From the NCBI RefSeq assembly GCF_000001735.4, contig NC_003074.8, positions 17,987,261 through 18,051,260 of the forward strand: a DNA stretch of 64,000 bases, read 5' to 3'. Each line of letters begins with the position of its first letter. The first letter of the stretch is position 1. The DNA is from Arabidopsis thaliana. Taxonomy: Eukaryota > Streptophyta > Magnoliopsida > Brassicales > Brassicaceae. Of this stretch, positions 1 through 14,269 are shown in pieces. Made by a program: the position numbers and the translations under genes. The notes under the pieces were generated by a model, which was not told where the DNA came from, ran no database searches, and was given only the letters and a program-made list of their open reading frames with translations.

Positions 1-298
1 ATAAACCCGTATCTTTATAATGAAACTGAAAGATTCAAGGATGTTTTTGATAAATTAAAAACTATGTAGGGCTTCATTCATAAGATTTAAGACAACAGGG
101 TTTATGAATTTGTCTCTGCTTCACGATCTCTCTACTATGGTGTACTGTATCTTTCAATCTATAGTTCAGTTACAAAGATCATCACAGCCAATTTTAGAAA
201 ACTTCTGACGGAAAATAAAAAGAGAGGATTTATTTTTATCTTTCTGTGTTACCGGAGAATAAAGACGGTACCTTTTCACTGTTGACTTAACGGAGAAG

Positions 299-2332
299 AT
301 GGCGACTGTTCCGGAGATAAAGATAATGAGAAGCGAGAGCTTAGGTCATCGGAGTGACGTGTCGAGCCCGGAAGCTAAGCTAGGGATGCGTGTGGAAGAT
401 CTCTGGGATGAGCAGAAACCACAGCTCAGTCCTAACGAGAAGCTCAACGCTTGCTTTGAGAGCATCCCTGTCTCTGCTTTCCCTCTCTCTTCTGATTCAC
501 AAGGTATGAGGATTTTGATGATGTGGGTGTTTGACCATGAGCTGATCTATAATTGGAACTGGTAATTGTGTTGAATTTGAATCATGTTCTATGGAGATTG
601 ATTTTGATTTTTGTGATGCAATTATTGATGGGTTCTGTGATCTCTTGGTATGTGTTTGTTGATGACTTGTAGTAGGAATATGTGCTGTGTGTTGAAATTC
701 AAGTTATTGAAAGTTTTATAAGTCAGAATTTGGAATTCAATCCAGCTTGTTGGATACTCGAATCAGTTCGATTTAGGGAATCAGAATTAGTTCTTGATGG
801 TTTTTGTTTCTTAGTCTCCTTGTAGAATCAGAGTACTTATTGATTCAGTTCTGCTGTCTCACATCTTTGTGGTTTCCCTATATAGATATTGAGATAAGAT
901 CAGACACAAGTTTGGCTGAAGCTGTTCAGACACTATCGAAATTCAAGGTCTTGAGCGCGCCTGTTGTAGATGTTGATGCGCCTGAAGATGCCAGTTGGAT
1001 TGATCGCTACATCGGTATTGTGGAATTTCCAGGCATTGTTGTCTGGCTTTTGCATCAGGTAATTGTTCTCCAAAAAATACGAGAGGCGACTTGTTTTTGT
1101 CATGATCAAATTGGATTGTGGTACCTAGTGAACTATACTTCATGTCTGTACTCTACTTGTCTCCTTTAAAAAACAGTTGGAGCCACCATCTCCAAGGAGC
1201 CCTGCTGTTGCAGCTTCAAATGGATTTTCTCATGATTTCACCACCGATGTTCTGGATAACGGAGATTCAGCAGTAACTTCTGGAAACTTCTTTGAGGTCC
1301 TTACTTCTTCAGAGCTATACAAGAACACCAAGGTGAAGCTTGTTTTTTTATGAAGGACCTGATTTCAGTTGACTTTTTTCTCCTGATTACGGCTTCTGAA
1401 ATGCGTTGGATATTCTCTCTGACAGGTTCGAGATATCTCTGGAACATTCCGCTGGGCACCGTTCCTGGCTCTGCAGAAAGAGAACTCCTTTTTGACCATG
1501 CTGTTACTTCTTTCTAAATACAAAATGAAGAGCATCCCGGTGGTTGATTTAGGTGTAGCAAAGATCGAGAACATTATCACACAATCAGGAGTTATACATA
1601 TGCTGGCAGAATGCGCGGGGCTTCTCTGGTTTGAGGATTGGGGAATCAAAACTCTCTCTGAAGTCGGTCTTCCCATTATGTCAAAGGACCATATCATAAA
1701 GGTCAGTTTGTAATCTAACTCATAGCTCCATTGAGAGTTTTTTTTTTCCTTTTTTAACAGATCATTATTTCTCTTTCAGATCTATGAGGATGAACCAGTT
1801 CTTCAGGCATTCAAGCTGATGAGGAGAAAGAGAATCGGAGGCATACCTGTCATTGAAAGGAATAGCGAGAAGCCAGTAGGCAACATAAGCCTTAGAGATG
1901 TTCAATTTCTCCTCACTGCACCTGAGATCTACCATGACTACAGGTTAATACTTCACAAATCCTTGTGATGATGATACACCGAGTTTTGCAGCATTGTCAA
2001 ATCTTCAATCCTTTCTCTCTCTTTATTTTAGGTCAATCACAACGAAGAACTTCTTAGTATCTGTTAGAGAGCATCTTGAGAAGTGCGGGGATACATCAGC
2101 TCCTATCATGAGTGGTGTGATTGCTTGCACGAAGAACCATACACTAAAGGAACTGATCTTGATGTTAGACGCGGAGAAGATCCATAGGATATATGTTGTG
2201 GATGATTTTGGTAACCTTGAAGGACTCATCACTCTTAGAGACATCATTGCAAGACTTGTCCATGAGCCATCCGGCTATTTTGGAGATTTCTTTGATGGTG
2301 TTATGCCTCTTCCCGAAAACTACCGAGTCTGA
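299..2332 (+). CDS. KING1: SnRK1 gamma-type regulatory subunit (four CBS domains)
   Basis: Six exons join in frame: 299-503, 886-1058, 1177-1332, 1426-1701, 1780-1943 and 2032-2332. They encode 424 aa. The protein has four CBS-type repeats: about residues 60-130 (SLAEAVQTLSKFKV), 165-240 (LLLSKYKMKSIPVVD), 255-320 (AFKLMRRKRIGGIPV) and 350-420 (LDAEKIHRIYVVDD). CBS pairs bind adenine nucleotides in AMPK gamma proteins; in plants KING1 is an SNF1-related kinase partner in energy signalling (family knowledge). The start is the first ATG after a short leader. All introns are GT-AG. It matches remembered AT3G48530 closely. The neighbouring deaminase is convergent, about 205 bp away stop to stop. 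Confidence 0.95.
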
Positions 2333-2537
2333 GAGAAAAATGGTATCTTTCTTCTGTAAATTGTCTTTTGTTTGGTGATAATGCTTCTGTCTGTTTGTGC
2401 TTAAGTTCTCGAAATTGTGTTATTAACGTTTAACAGAAATAAGAAAAGAAGAAAGAGCCTGTCTTTGAGTGAATATGTCTGAAATACAATAACTCTTAAG
2501 ATTCTCGGATTTGGCCCTACATTTTGAATTTGAACAA

Positions 2538-4755
2538 TTAGGTCTCTGGTTGGAGTAAGTGTTCTTCGAACTTGATCAAGATCTCATCCATCTCTGGTTG
2601 ATGTTTCCTGACCTGAAAATTTTGGTTTCAGACAGATTTAGATACCAAATGAGACTTCCCATTACAATCACTGTAGAGAAATTTCATGTGGAAATCTAAG
2701 TGGCTTTAATTACTTTGACGTTTGCCATGGATAAGAGCTTGTGAGAAGCTACATAGGCAACATCTGAGTCATTTGGTCTCTTTTCCACAAAATAGATTAC
2801 CTCAGCAACACCAGACTGCAAGAAAGAAAACCGAAATGACAAAAGTCCATATGATTGTGATGATCTACTTGCATCAAATTGGTTAATTGGACTAACTAGA
2901 ACATTTGGTTTTTATATGACTGCTTAGCTGAAGACATTGACCATAAAAGATTACTAGAGTAGCTTATTAAGGATCCAAATTTGACAAATCAAGCCAATGG
3001 TATATAGAACAAACCTGTAAAATAATCTTGGCACATTCATTGCAAGGGAACATTGTCACATAAAGCTTCTGCAAGAGATTCGAGGAGCACAAAACAAACT
3101 CATATAAACCATCCACACACAAATACTTCGGAACAGAAACTGCAGCAGAGTTCCCTAAGTTTTCTATACCAAATAGCATTTCCAACTTATTAGCTTTTGC
3201 GCAGAAACCTAAAAGAGAATATTCTGACAATGATCTTGTGTAGGATACTTTAAAAGTTTTAATCTTTTCACTCAAGCCAGAAACACCATGATTTGTGAGA
3301 AAATAAACACTGAACAAATTCCAAAGAAACAAACCTGGCCAGCCGCCGATGCGTGGTTTGTGTTTAGTATGGCATTGACTTCAGCGTGACAAACATATCT
3401 ACAAAATCAGAGTCATGAACATCAGAGCTTAGCAATGAGCCTAAACGGATGAGAACTGAAACATCTCACCGTATTACAGATTCCCAAAGAAAGTGTGCAC
3501 AATACTCATCAAACAAGAACTTAAAGATTCAGCCATAGTTTGCATCACTAAGATTAGTACTTACGGATACTTGGTCTCTAATGGGTCCCCAGTTCTTGAT
3601 TTCTGCAAAATTGGTGGGGAGCAAATTAAGAGAAAATTAATAAATCTAGGGGAGAAAGTTCCTTGCATTATCTCTAGACAACTTCTGTATATTCTTAGAA
3701 TTCAGATGAAGGTAATACCTTGGCCCAAGGAAGTTTGTCATCAGAGCAGCCTCTTGGAAAACCATTATAGCCAATCCCTAAATGAAAGATGAAAGTTTTT
3801 GAGTCCTCGTTTATATGTGTCTCGCATGTACCAGCTAAGTGACAAAATGAAATAAACTATACAACCACACTTCATGTTGTTCAAAGAGATCAAAACACAA
3901 GTGTGATCGTATTATCTTACCAAGGATTACACCATTTTGGCTCACCAAACATGCGCCAACCTGCACAGCCATAAGACCGGGAAAGATAGTCAATTTTTGA
4001 ATGCATCCAACAAAATCCATCCTTTTTGCATCATATGATCCATCAGAAATGGATATGAAATTGCCACAAAAGGAAGATATAAATTTCGAATTTGTGAACC
4101 TTTAGTCAAAACTATACTCTAATCCTAAAGACCTTAAAGTCCATAAACTATACTCTAAATGTGCTAGACATCAAAACACCAATGCATCCATTCATTACAA
4201 AATCAGCCAGTGCGATATCTTAACACCGAAAGAATACCTCCACTTTGATGATAGAAAACTATATAGTATCATGAACATAATACATTTTGAGCAGCTTACA
4301 CATATATAACTGTTTGGATACTCATGTTGTTCAAATATCACAAACAACAAAATTTACCTGCCTGTTAGGATCCTTGGATCGTTCTGCAGAAAGGAATGCA
4401 ATCGCCATGAAATAATCATCCCATGATAAGTACCTTCACAACAATTCAAACAAAATTCTACCATTAAAAATCAAAGCAGATTCTAAACTTGGGATTTTCT
4501 GAAAGTTGGAAACTTTAGCTATGGAATAACGAAATTAGATATATTGAATGGAATTATGACAAACCCATTTCGTTTCAAAGGACTGAAAGGATCTAGAGCA
4601 GGGAATTTTCTGGAAATTGCAGAGATTTCGGTGGAAGTGAATTTTCGGGATTTGGGGTTTTTAGGGTTTGATGAGAAGAAGCGAAATGCTAGAGCTGAAA
4701 TCAAAGCACCGAAGATTGCAGATGTAGAGACGAGTGTAAGATCTCGAGAGTTCAT
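2538..4755 (-). CDS. dCMP/cytidine deaminase family protein
   Basis: Nine exons on the minus strand (4565-4755, 4358-4433, 3921-3960, 3719-3777, 3565-3602, 3335-3398, 3015-3068, 2714-2815, 2538-2612) total 699 bp, 232 aa, all joining in frame. The zinc deaminase signature is complete: HAE at about residues 139-141 ([10 protein letters not shown]) and PCNEC at about 164-168. H139, C165 and C168 bind zinc and E141 is the proton shuttle, by family knowledge. The reaction is deamination of deoxycytidylate or a related nucleotide, supplying dUMP. The N-terminus has a short hydrophobic stretch (residues about 8-25) followed by basic and serine residues, so an organellar or membrane presequence is possible. 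The start ATG at 4755 gives MNSRDL. It corresponds to AT3G48540. Confidence 0.92.
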
Positions 4756-6787
4756 GGGGAGCTTCAAAATCGATAAAACAGATTTATCCAGAAAAATCTT
4801 TGCTCTTCTCTCTTCACTATTAAATGTAGCGGGAAACTATAAGAGAGTGAAAATCCCCGCCATTCCGGTTAAGGCAGGTCTATCATTCGGTTCATATGAT
4901 TGTTGGTTTAGGTTTCGGTTAATAACTAGATTGGTTTACTGATTGTGCTTTCTCTTCTCAGCAGAAAATTATGGCAATTAACAGATTTTGGTTAATTTCA
5001 TTTTTTTCAAAAATTATGTGTTATTGAATCATTTATTTTATTATTTGTTATTTTTTTTTATTTTTTTTAGTATTGAGTGCTACCAATATATTTTTTGGAT
5101 AAAAAAAACTATACCGGTCCAGATTTGATATCTCAACCATCTCTTCTATATTTCTATTAACTATGGATTTAAACTTTTTTGTATCGTTGATGTTTTGACA
5201 ATCTTTTCAATTCACAAAAAGGTTATAAAAGATTGATTTTGAAATTTTGGTTAATGATCTTGTGAAAAAATTGACATTACCTTTCAAAATTTTTTTTTAT
5301 AACTATAGTTCTATATTCTTATTTTGCGCTTTTAAGATACCGTCTCTGACTTTTTTATTGGTAGGCACGGTTGTGTATACCTATATAAGTTTTAGTTTTA
5401 TTTCGCTATTTAGTTTTCTTTTGTCTAATGTAATGTAATATGAACTGGATAGATTAAGAAAACATAAAGTGGAAACGAACAAAGTTTGAAAAATAACAAA
5501 TAATTGGAAACGTACATGAAACTATGAAACACATGAAACAAGTTAATAACTTTAAAAAAAAAACATTGAAAGCATTACGTACATTTTTATCTATAAATAA
5601 CAAAATGTATTTAAAACATAACGACCAGGCAATCGTAGATCACAACACAATTCAGATTAGCTATTAAACCTGTGGAATTTTGTTTTTTTTTGTCATTTAG
5701 AGCGTCTATACTAATTAATGTAATTGAGATTGCAGCGGAAAGACTCAAACCCTAGTTTCCGAATTCTCAATCCTATAAATCTGTTATAATCTTTCAACTA
5801 TTTAAATCACATATATAAATAAAATATAAACTGTTATATGAGAAGAATTTGATTAAATTACTAATATATACGGACTAAGCACATAGTAAGTGAGCTAGTT
5901 GCTAGCTTTTGAATCCATTAAGCCACGTGCATCACCAATTATTACACAACCCACATCCACATTTTCATTTTTTTAAAAGGATACGTTAATTAACAAATAT
6001 ACAATCGCAAAGTTATTAGTTACAAAAACATATAAAATGAGATAGATGATGAAAAAGTGAAAAGGGTTTCTTTAAAAAGCCTCTCATGCTTCAATAACGT
6101 GATCCGTTTATATCCCATCTTCTCTGTCTTTTCTTCAACGGAGATTTTCTCTACACCTTAACTATTTTTTTTCTTCCTATTTCTATCTTCGTTTTACTAA
6201 CCTACCCTCCATTATTTTCACTTTACAAGTATGCTCCTCTTATGTTTTGGAAAAAAAAAAAACAATGAAATTTTGCAATTGCAAGTTATGTCATAATATA
6301 TAGTAGCTTTAACGTAAAAAACAACATTAATCACGTTTGCGTTTACATGTTTATATTATTTCGACATAAACGCAAATAACATGTTCATCATTATAAAACA
6401 TTCTAAAAATTTGGTTATTGGTGACTATTTATTTTGTAACTCGACAAAACTTAAAAAATCTTATATATCTAACCTATTTTTAACTTTAGTTGATTGTTGT
6501 ACAATCACATCATTTCGTCTTATCATGGAACCACACTTGACAACAAATTCACATAATGGCGGTACGGTGGTCGTTTGTTAACTTTGAGGATTATATAAAA
6601 ACCCAATGATCAAATAACCCAAAAAGATATGCATATTCGAATAAGGGGTTATAAGTGTAATTTCAAGTAGATAGTATATGTGCACAGACACGAAGCAGCT
6701 TACATATAAAGTGATTGGTAATTGCCATCCCCACACTTATTGAGAAGTGCAGCCTTTTAGCCAAAAAAAACAAACAAGAATACAAAA
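4756..6787. other. Divergent intergenic region, no gene seen
   Basis: About 2 kb of AT-rich DNA lies between the deaminase start and the next plus-strand gene, so it should carry both promoters. There is a G-box-like CCACGTG near 5933-5939 and many homopolymer runs. I see no open frame with gene-like composition and no terminal repeats. Confidence 0.5.
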
Positions 6788-7335
6788 ATGGCTGAACAAC
6801 AAGATCATCACAAAGAGCTTCAGCTTTTACCTTCTCCACCGTCTACCGAATCTCCGGTAAGGAAACACCGACCAACAGTTATAACAACCGACCATCACAA
6901 CAATCACCACCGTTCCTCCTCCATGATCCACCACGATCTTGACCTCAAACTCTCCATCAGCCTCAGCTCGATCTCAACAGCGGAGGAGCTTCCAAACGGT
7001 GGTGTGGAGGCGTTGAAGTGGCAAGCCGCGGAGCAGATAAGGCTTGCGGCTATAGAGAAGGCTTACGCCGAGAGGGTTAGAGAGTTGACTCGCCGTGAGA
7101 TGGAGATGGCTCAGTCTGAGTTTGCTCGTGCAAGGTAGTTAAAGCTAGCTCGATCAAGTAATAATTCTGGTTTTGGTTTGGTTAACGGTTTTGAATTGTA
7201 ACCAGGGTGATGTGGCAGAAGGCAAGGGAAGAAGTGGAGAGAGCTGAGAGATTGAAGGAGAGATCAATGACGAAGATCGATACGGCTTGCTTGGAGATCA
7301 CTTGCCACTCTTGCAGACAAAGGTTTAGGCCATAA
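6788..7335 (+). CDS. Small protein resembling the C-terminal region of SGR5/IDD14-type proteins, without zinc fingers
   Basis: Two exons, 6788-7134 and 7206-7335, join in frame to 158 aa. The N-terminal half is rich in His, Pro and Ser. It contains an LDLKLSISLSS stretch (about residues 50-62), which looks like an LxLxL EAR-type repression motif. The second half is a charged helix (AAIEKAYAERVRELTRRE) that ends in a CxxC-like tail, ITCHSCRQRFRP. This layout (L-rich motif, alanine-rich helix, terminal CxxC) resembles the tail of indeterminate-domain proteins such as SHOOT GRAVITROPISM 5, but the C2H2 fingers that define the family are absent. It matches AT3G48550, which I remember as 'SHOOT GRAVITROPISM-like'. 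Function is unknown; a co-repressor or dominant-negative role is only inference. Confidence 0.8.
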
Positions 7336-10300
7336 CATAAGTATTTATTTGTTTCTCTTAATTATTGTTATTATAAATGGATATTTGAAGAGAAAGAGAA
7401 TGTTGGTTTAATTTAAATTTTATTTTGTAGTTAAATTTAATTTGTTTTCATTTTCGAGTTTGGTAATATTATATAGTCCTTCCTTTTTATTTTCTTGAAA
7501 TCGAAGGAAAACAATATGCTCAGATAAGAGATGATTTATGTTTCCAGCTACTTTACTTCCTCTTCTTTGCCAACCAAAAAAAAAAAAAAAAAAAATCATG
7601 AATACCATTTAGTGAATTACTTGGGAATTAGGGATAAAATTCATTAGTTACGTTGTCAACATTAGCTATGTCAATTCCTCAACGATCAGCTATTATATAC
7701 TATATGGAGTATTAAAATCTAACTATGACATTTATTAACCAACAGAACAAAACCTAATTAGTAATTACAGTGATTAGTTAGTTAAATGCTTGATGTTAAA
7801 GTAACAAGAGATGGAGTGACATTCACAATCGAGGAACGTGGAAAATAAAAAAGAGAATGGACGGATTGCATGATTTGAATATAATTGGCTGACCCATATG
7901 TGATTCATTTGATTTGTTGTAATCATCTTTGAAAACGTTCGTTCAATGAAAATTGATGATTATTCTGAAAACAAATAATCAAACACACGTAAAGACATAT
8001 GCATGGAGATGATGGGTATAATTATTGCATTAACATGCTTATTTCATCTACTTTAATCTCTTAGGTCGCTTTAAATAGTATATATGTGTGTACTATTATT
8101 TTGTGTTTGTGCATATACGTACATTTACTTACAGAAACTTGATAAATGTATGAATATTTTTGATAAGAGAGAGGATTAATTTTAATTATGTACTTCGTAG
8201 ACTATGGTTTAAATCAATCGTGTACTACAGATAATATGTTCAAATTTAAATCCTAAAAAATGCCGAGTTTACGATCATACCCTAAATACGTAAATCAACT
8301 CGGCTGATCTATTCGGTTGGTCGTCATATTCTCTATAAAATGATACATACATATGAACTATATTAACGATTATGACAATATATAGAATATATGTAAACAT
8401 TTTGAGAATATATATCAAAAGCACATTGTAATCCACTTTGTCATTTCTATGCCCATCTTTAGTATTTGGAACTGAATATACGTTTTCGAACAGATTAATT
8501 TTCTCGTTACTATTTTTTTGAAAAGTTGTGTTTTTTTACATTGCAAACGCTATAGTGTTTTTTTATATGTGAAATTATTTTTTCGCAATGTAATATGTAT
8601 CTTGACGGACCAAACTCTTATGCGAAGAGACATTAGACAAGTTAAAATAGATCTAGAAAAACTATATATATCTCATGAATGCGTAAAATTGCTGCAAATT
8701 AAATAACATCTTATATATGAAGGCCATGAAACCCTAGAGAGCTTCCTTTTTGCTCTTTGGATGTATGTAAACATCTATTTTCTTTTCACTAAAAAAAATA
8801 AGATCTATTTTCCTGTCAACATATAAAGATCTTTATATTTAATACGTAACTTATGTTTTAAATAACAAAATACCTTACCTTTTATTACCACACACAGACA
8901 CAGTTCCATTCACACGCGTGTAAACACACATGTACATGTACTTGTAGCCTTGTAGGTATTTTTTTATAAAGAAAAAGTATCGTAATCAAGATTCCAATTT
9001 GGGTACTGTCTAATGCCAAATATATAGTTATTGATATATATGTGTAGCAATTGGTACAGTACTTTTCTTTTGGTACAGTATTTTATAGTGCAATTAATGT
9101 AAAATACGTGATCTATAACGGTACCGAGTATATGTGTTGATCTTTGCGATTTGTGAATCAATCATCAAGTCAACAAGGAAATGGCTCAAAAATCATATTG
9201 GACGATAATCACTATGCTATTATAGAATTTATATAAATAGTAACAAAATTGAGTGAAACAGGAGGGGCCATGTCTCATATTTTTGATGATAGGAACCTTT
9301 GATAATGAAAGATAGAAGCAAATGGATCAAAACAAAAAAAAAACACAATCAGTTTATGTAATTTTTTTAGAAAGATGAATAATTGATGACAGAATTACAA
9401 GACAACCAGGGGTGGGAAGGAGTCGGAGTATCCACTTGTTTTCAACTTCTTCTTCTTAGACCTTTCTCTATACACAAACTCCAAAATTAAATTCAAATAG
9501 TGTTGCTTAGTGCTTAGAAGATATTACCTCCCTTCACATTATCCAAAATCACCCAATGATTTCTAAACTTTTCCTATGCTTTTACATAATTTAAGGATAT
9601 GGTGATTTTTTATTATATATTTTTACTCTAAAGACAAGAATATATATAGTTTTCATTATTTTGATTTCTTAACAGCTTAGTTCAAAAACAAAAACTTGGC
9701 TGAACATGATTGAATTCGTTTCCTCAAATCACCTCTACTCCTTAACTGTCTAACTTTTCACCAATTAAATTTCATGTTCTTGACTTAATTTCTCTTTTAC
9801 AATTTATATATTCTACTAATGTTTTAAAAAAAAATAATCTTTTTCTTAAGAAGAAGAAATCATTTTAGATAAATAAAAAGACATTGATATTCTTTAATTG
9901 TTTTAAATCATCTAATGAACTATTTCTTCTCCTTAACACTCTTCTTGTAATTCCAAATATTTTCCGTATAGTAGGTAATAATTACATGCTCAATAAATAA
10001 AAGCACAACTTCTAAATTTTATTTAATTATTACAAACCAATCAAATGTATATGTGTAAAATAATCAATTAATATAATTCAGCAAATTTCAGAATGCATGT
10101 ACTTATACAAAGATACATATAGTTGATGTAGTGACGCAAACGTACATGTATGAATATTATTATGAGCGTATCTCAACGTACATACAAAAAAAAAAAAAGG
10201 AAATGTATAATCACAACGTTGAATTCACCAGAAGGAAAGAGATGTGTCTGCGAAATTGGAAGATAATGGAAACTGATAAGATACATCAATACACAGCAAT

Positions 10301-13300
10301 CTTGCGCATTGTGACACAACCTTAACATTTGTCTTTTCACATTTGTCTTTATACTCAAAATTTGTAGATGTACACACTACACACACACATATATTCTATG
10401 TGTATTATAAGTGTATCTGTACATAAATGTTGTATGAACACACATACATACTTACATGCATATACATATGTGTATCATCAGTGCATACAGAAGCAGTCAT
10501 ATTGGTATCAAAGAGAGCCATCATTTTCCAAATGTTGTTTTCCTTTGTTCAGCTTTTTCACAAATTTATATATTTTCTGAATCCCATGTGGGATGGATCT
10601 TTGCTTGTCCCCTCTAGTTAGATTTTTTTGCTTAAAATATATAATAATTAATCTCAATTCTAATTCTTTCTACAATATAAACTATTTAATAATAATTTGT
10701 GTTGTCTCTTATAGTTTATATCCTTATGACAGAGATTTGTTTTGGTTTCGATGTCTATATATTTTGTGGTCCTTACACAAGTTAGCTTCATTATTATGCA
10801 TGTTTATCTCTTTCCCTTCCACCACCTAGAAAATATAGTTTTATTGAGAAAATTATCATTTTACAACTATTCTTAATGTTCATTTTCCACACTATAGATA
10901 TTTTAGTTAGTAACTAGGCCTCTTAATCATGGATTGGAATCAATACCAACCATGCATGTAACACTTACGTATATATGATTATATGATTCATCATTTTTAA
11001 ATAATGTTTTGGAAAATATTATCGGATCTTTGATGATCGATTAGCTACTAATTGTTGCATTAAAATGGAAGTATTAACGAGTTCTAATAATTGGGAGAAA
11101 ATAAAACAAGAAGAAGAAGCCAAGTTTGGTTGGATTTAAAAGAGAAAGGGACAATGCCCTTAGAATGGAAGGGAATGAAAAGACAGTGTTAGGGAAGGAA
11201 GAGGGGACAATGGATGATGGAAGTTACTCTCATCATGTGATCCATCACTACCTTATATCTAATTTTACATATATTTCATTTAATAGCCACAAATATTTAC
11301 CAATTATATTTTTTTTGTGCATATATATATGAGCACCTTGCAAGCATTTTCATTCTTATTATTTGTTTGTTTTAATAAGTATTTTGGGATTCTTAAAACA
11401 ATCATAATTTATACGATGAATTAATTTGAACGAAAATTTCTACCCAAAATCAATATCCAGTAAAATTAACGACGTGATTTTGAAATAATTAGTTAAAAAC
11501 AAGAAAATATATTTATTATATGGTTGATGAGATAGTGGTCGTTATATAAAAGATAATTCTTTTGATATATTGATATTAATATACGTATAAGTTTAATTCT
11601 TATATATATATATATATGTGGGTATTCGTTTATAAGTTAATCTTTTTATCTTTATGCTTTAAACAACTAAAATTCGGTATTATATATGATTCTATCATTT
11701 ATGGCGTAAATAATTGCCAAATTATAATAAAAAACAACTAAATGAAGTTCACAATGAATATGTGCAGGTATCTCAACCATCTAAAATAGTCTTGGAAACC
11801 ATTTTGAGAGATAATAGTTTTGTTCTTAAGACTACAAAACCATGATCGAGTTAGTTACTAACAATTGTCAACGTTGGACATTCCCATATTCGAACGAAAC
11901 AATTTAATTAGAGCCTGAAAACTCGATTACCCTAAAAAGAGTCTCGGATCCATAAAATTACAAAGCAAATATTCCAATAGTTGCACGCAAAAAAAAAAAC
12001 TCTTTTGGAATTACAATTTCATTGATGTTCGTGTATAATTTTGAGGGCAATAATAGTATATTCAGTACTATACAGATGGCCCAAGAGACAGAAATATATG
12101 TAACATATACTATAACTATTTAAAATATTTTACTCATTGACGAAAGAAAAAGTGAAAAAAAAAAATGCCAAGTCAAGAGATTTTATTTTGTATATAAATG
12201 GGCCAAAAGTAAAAAGGAGAGAAAGTGAGAGTCTTTACTTTTAATGTCTGAGAAAGGCGAAAGGGTCTCACTCTTTGAAGTTTGAACAACTCACCAATTA
12301 CACATTTGAAGATTGACCAATTTATATAAGCAACAGTAATTAATATGAGTGGTTTCTCTATGTTCGATATTTTTTTTTTATGAACGTGCTATGGAAAATA
12401 AAGGTTGATCCTGATTTACATGTAAGTATATAATAATTAATATAACGTTGAAAGTTACATAAGTATTTATTTTTTATTGTTATTTGGTTGGATCTACTTT
12501 TCTATATCAACTGCATTCAGTTTCTTCGTATAGATTATGAGTATATGTAGTTTCGATTAAAATTAGCTTTATGCAATTTGCACTTTCTTCACTTGAAAAA
12601 AATATCAACAAAATATAAATAGTTCAATTTAATTTGTTGTTTAACAAAACAAAGAACAAGCTCGATTTAATTTGTTGTATACGGTATATCGTTATAACTA
12701 AATTCCAGTTTCCCATATAGACTCATATAGTTACGTACCACCGATCATGTATACGTTTTTTTTAATTAATCTAATACACGTCATCCTCATTAGAAATTTC
12801 TAACATGCATATAAACGATAAAACACCATCTACAACTAAACTTTAATTAGTTTCCGAAGAAGTCTCAATCTTTATTGGTGTTACGTGGTCTGTTGTGTAA
12901 CTCATGTTTAACATATCAATGAAATCCATTGATGAAAACAAAAAGAATGAAATGATGAAAACAAAAACAGCATATAGTTTACAATATATCGGAATTAAAG
13001 ATGTTTTTTTTTGTCAAAAAAGAAGAAGAAAAAAGAGCATGTAATTTTCTAGATATTGTTTTTGTTTCACATAAATGTCGTTTTGGATTATTCATGTAAT
13101 ATTTTAAACTAAAGTACAATTTTTGACTACTTTAGTTTACTAGTTAAGCTTTTATTTTTTTGACTAACCATTGAATGATGAAGAGATCAACGCATCATAT
13201 TTACAACTTACATAGTCTTTTGGAAGTGTAAATTGCTAATACTACCTAAAATATATCTATAATTAACTAATATTTTTTCGTCAATTATAATAGATCAATT

Positions 13301-14269
13301 AAAAGGCTATCAAAAGGAAAAAAATGAAATCCACATCCTGCCATCATAACCTCATGCTGGAAAAAGAAATGAAAAAATATAAAAAATTTCTTTTGTTTAT
13401 TAAATTTACAACTTTAATACTAGTTTCTTTTCTATTTTTTAAAAGCTTTTGTCACTTACTTAAAAAAAAAAAACTTTTTGAAATATTCCTACTTCCAATG
13501 TCTGATTAGTGCTTCTGGATTTCCTTTTTGGATCATGTGAATCCTAAATCAGAAAAATTCATATAATACCCAATTCAGTATATTTTCATACTTCAATTTA
13601 CAAGAGTTCTCTATGTTTTTAGCTTCTTTCTTTTAAGCCAAATGTTTTAAGCATCTTTTATACATTAAAATAATTTAGTGTTGAGTTGAGATTTTTTTTT
13701 TTTTTTTTTTGGATTTACTTGTTCAAAATCTGAAAAAATGTTTACAGAAGGTTAAAATGAACCAAAAGGCATATCAAGCTAGATTTTGAATTACCCTATT
13801 TCATCGTATACACAAAACTGATAATGTGGACACAGTTGATTTTACTTCTCGATGACATCGTAGTTTTATTTAATTTGGAAACCACGGCCCATATGAGCAC
13901 ATTTCAATTAAAAACCAATGGTAAGAGCATTTTCCATGCAAGATTCGAGAGATATTAACCCAGTGACTGTTAAAACAGCTTAGAACCCTAATAACGAATT
14001 TCAATTACTCAATTTACCATTCGCATTTCGCAATAACCAAACTGAGCCAGTCACAAGGAGTAAACCGAACCGGATTATTTATTTATAAAATGAAAGAAAG
14101 GAAACCAAACAACAACAGCAGTAGTAGTCTGACGTAAACCAAAAAGCAGGCAGATCAACAACTAAAAGAAACTCAAATTACCAAAACAAACAGGAAATTG
14201 CAAACTAAGTTTTTTTACCATATGCATACAAAGACCATAAAAGGTTCTGATAATCACCGGTTTCATCTC
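7336..14269. other. Long gene-free AT-rich spacer
   Basis: Almost 7 kb has no convincing coding region on either strand; the small open frames are lysine-, isoleucine- and phenylalanine-rich noise. Visible content: poly(A) near 7568-7590, an (AT)n microsatellite near 11601-11617, CA-rich DNA near 10372-10390 and a poly(T) run near 13692-13710. The last ~200 bp before 14270 should be the ALS 3' UTR. I found no tRNA, no microRNA-like foldback and no paired terminal repeats by eye, though degraded transposons would be hard to see. Confidence 0.5.

Noticed and set aside
1-298. Coding sequence at the window's left edge
   Set aside because: Only AT-rich promoter/leader DNA of KING1 is visible; no exon of an upstream gene could be supported.
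10560-11215. Short complementary words (TTGTCCCCTC and GAGGGGACAA) as a possible hairpin RNA
   Set aside because: Pairing is limited to about 10 bases with a ~600-base gap; surrounding bases do not pair.
13324-13509. Short plus-strand frame in the long spacer
   Set aside because: Lys/Phe/Leu-rich translation of AT-rich DNA; no promoter, family motif or conserved feature visible.
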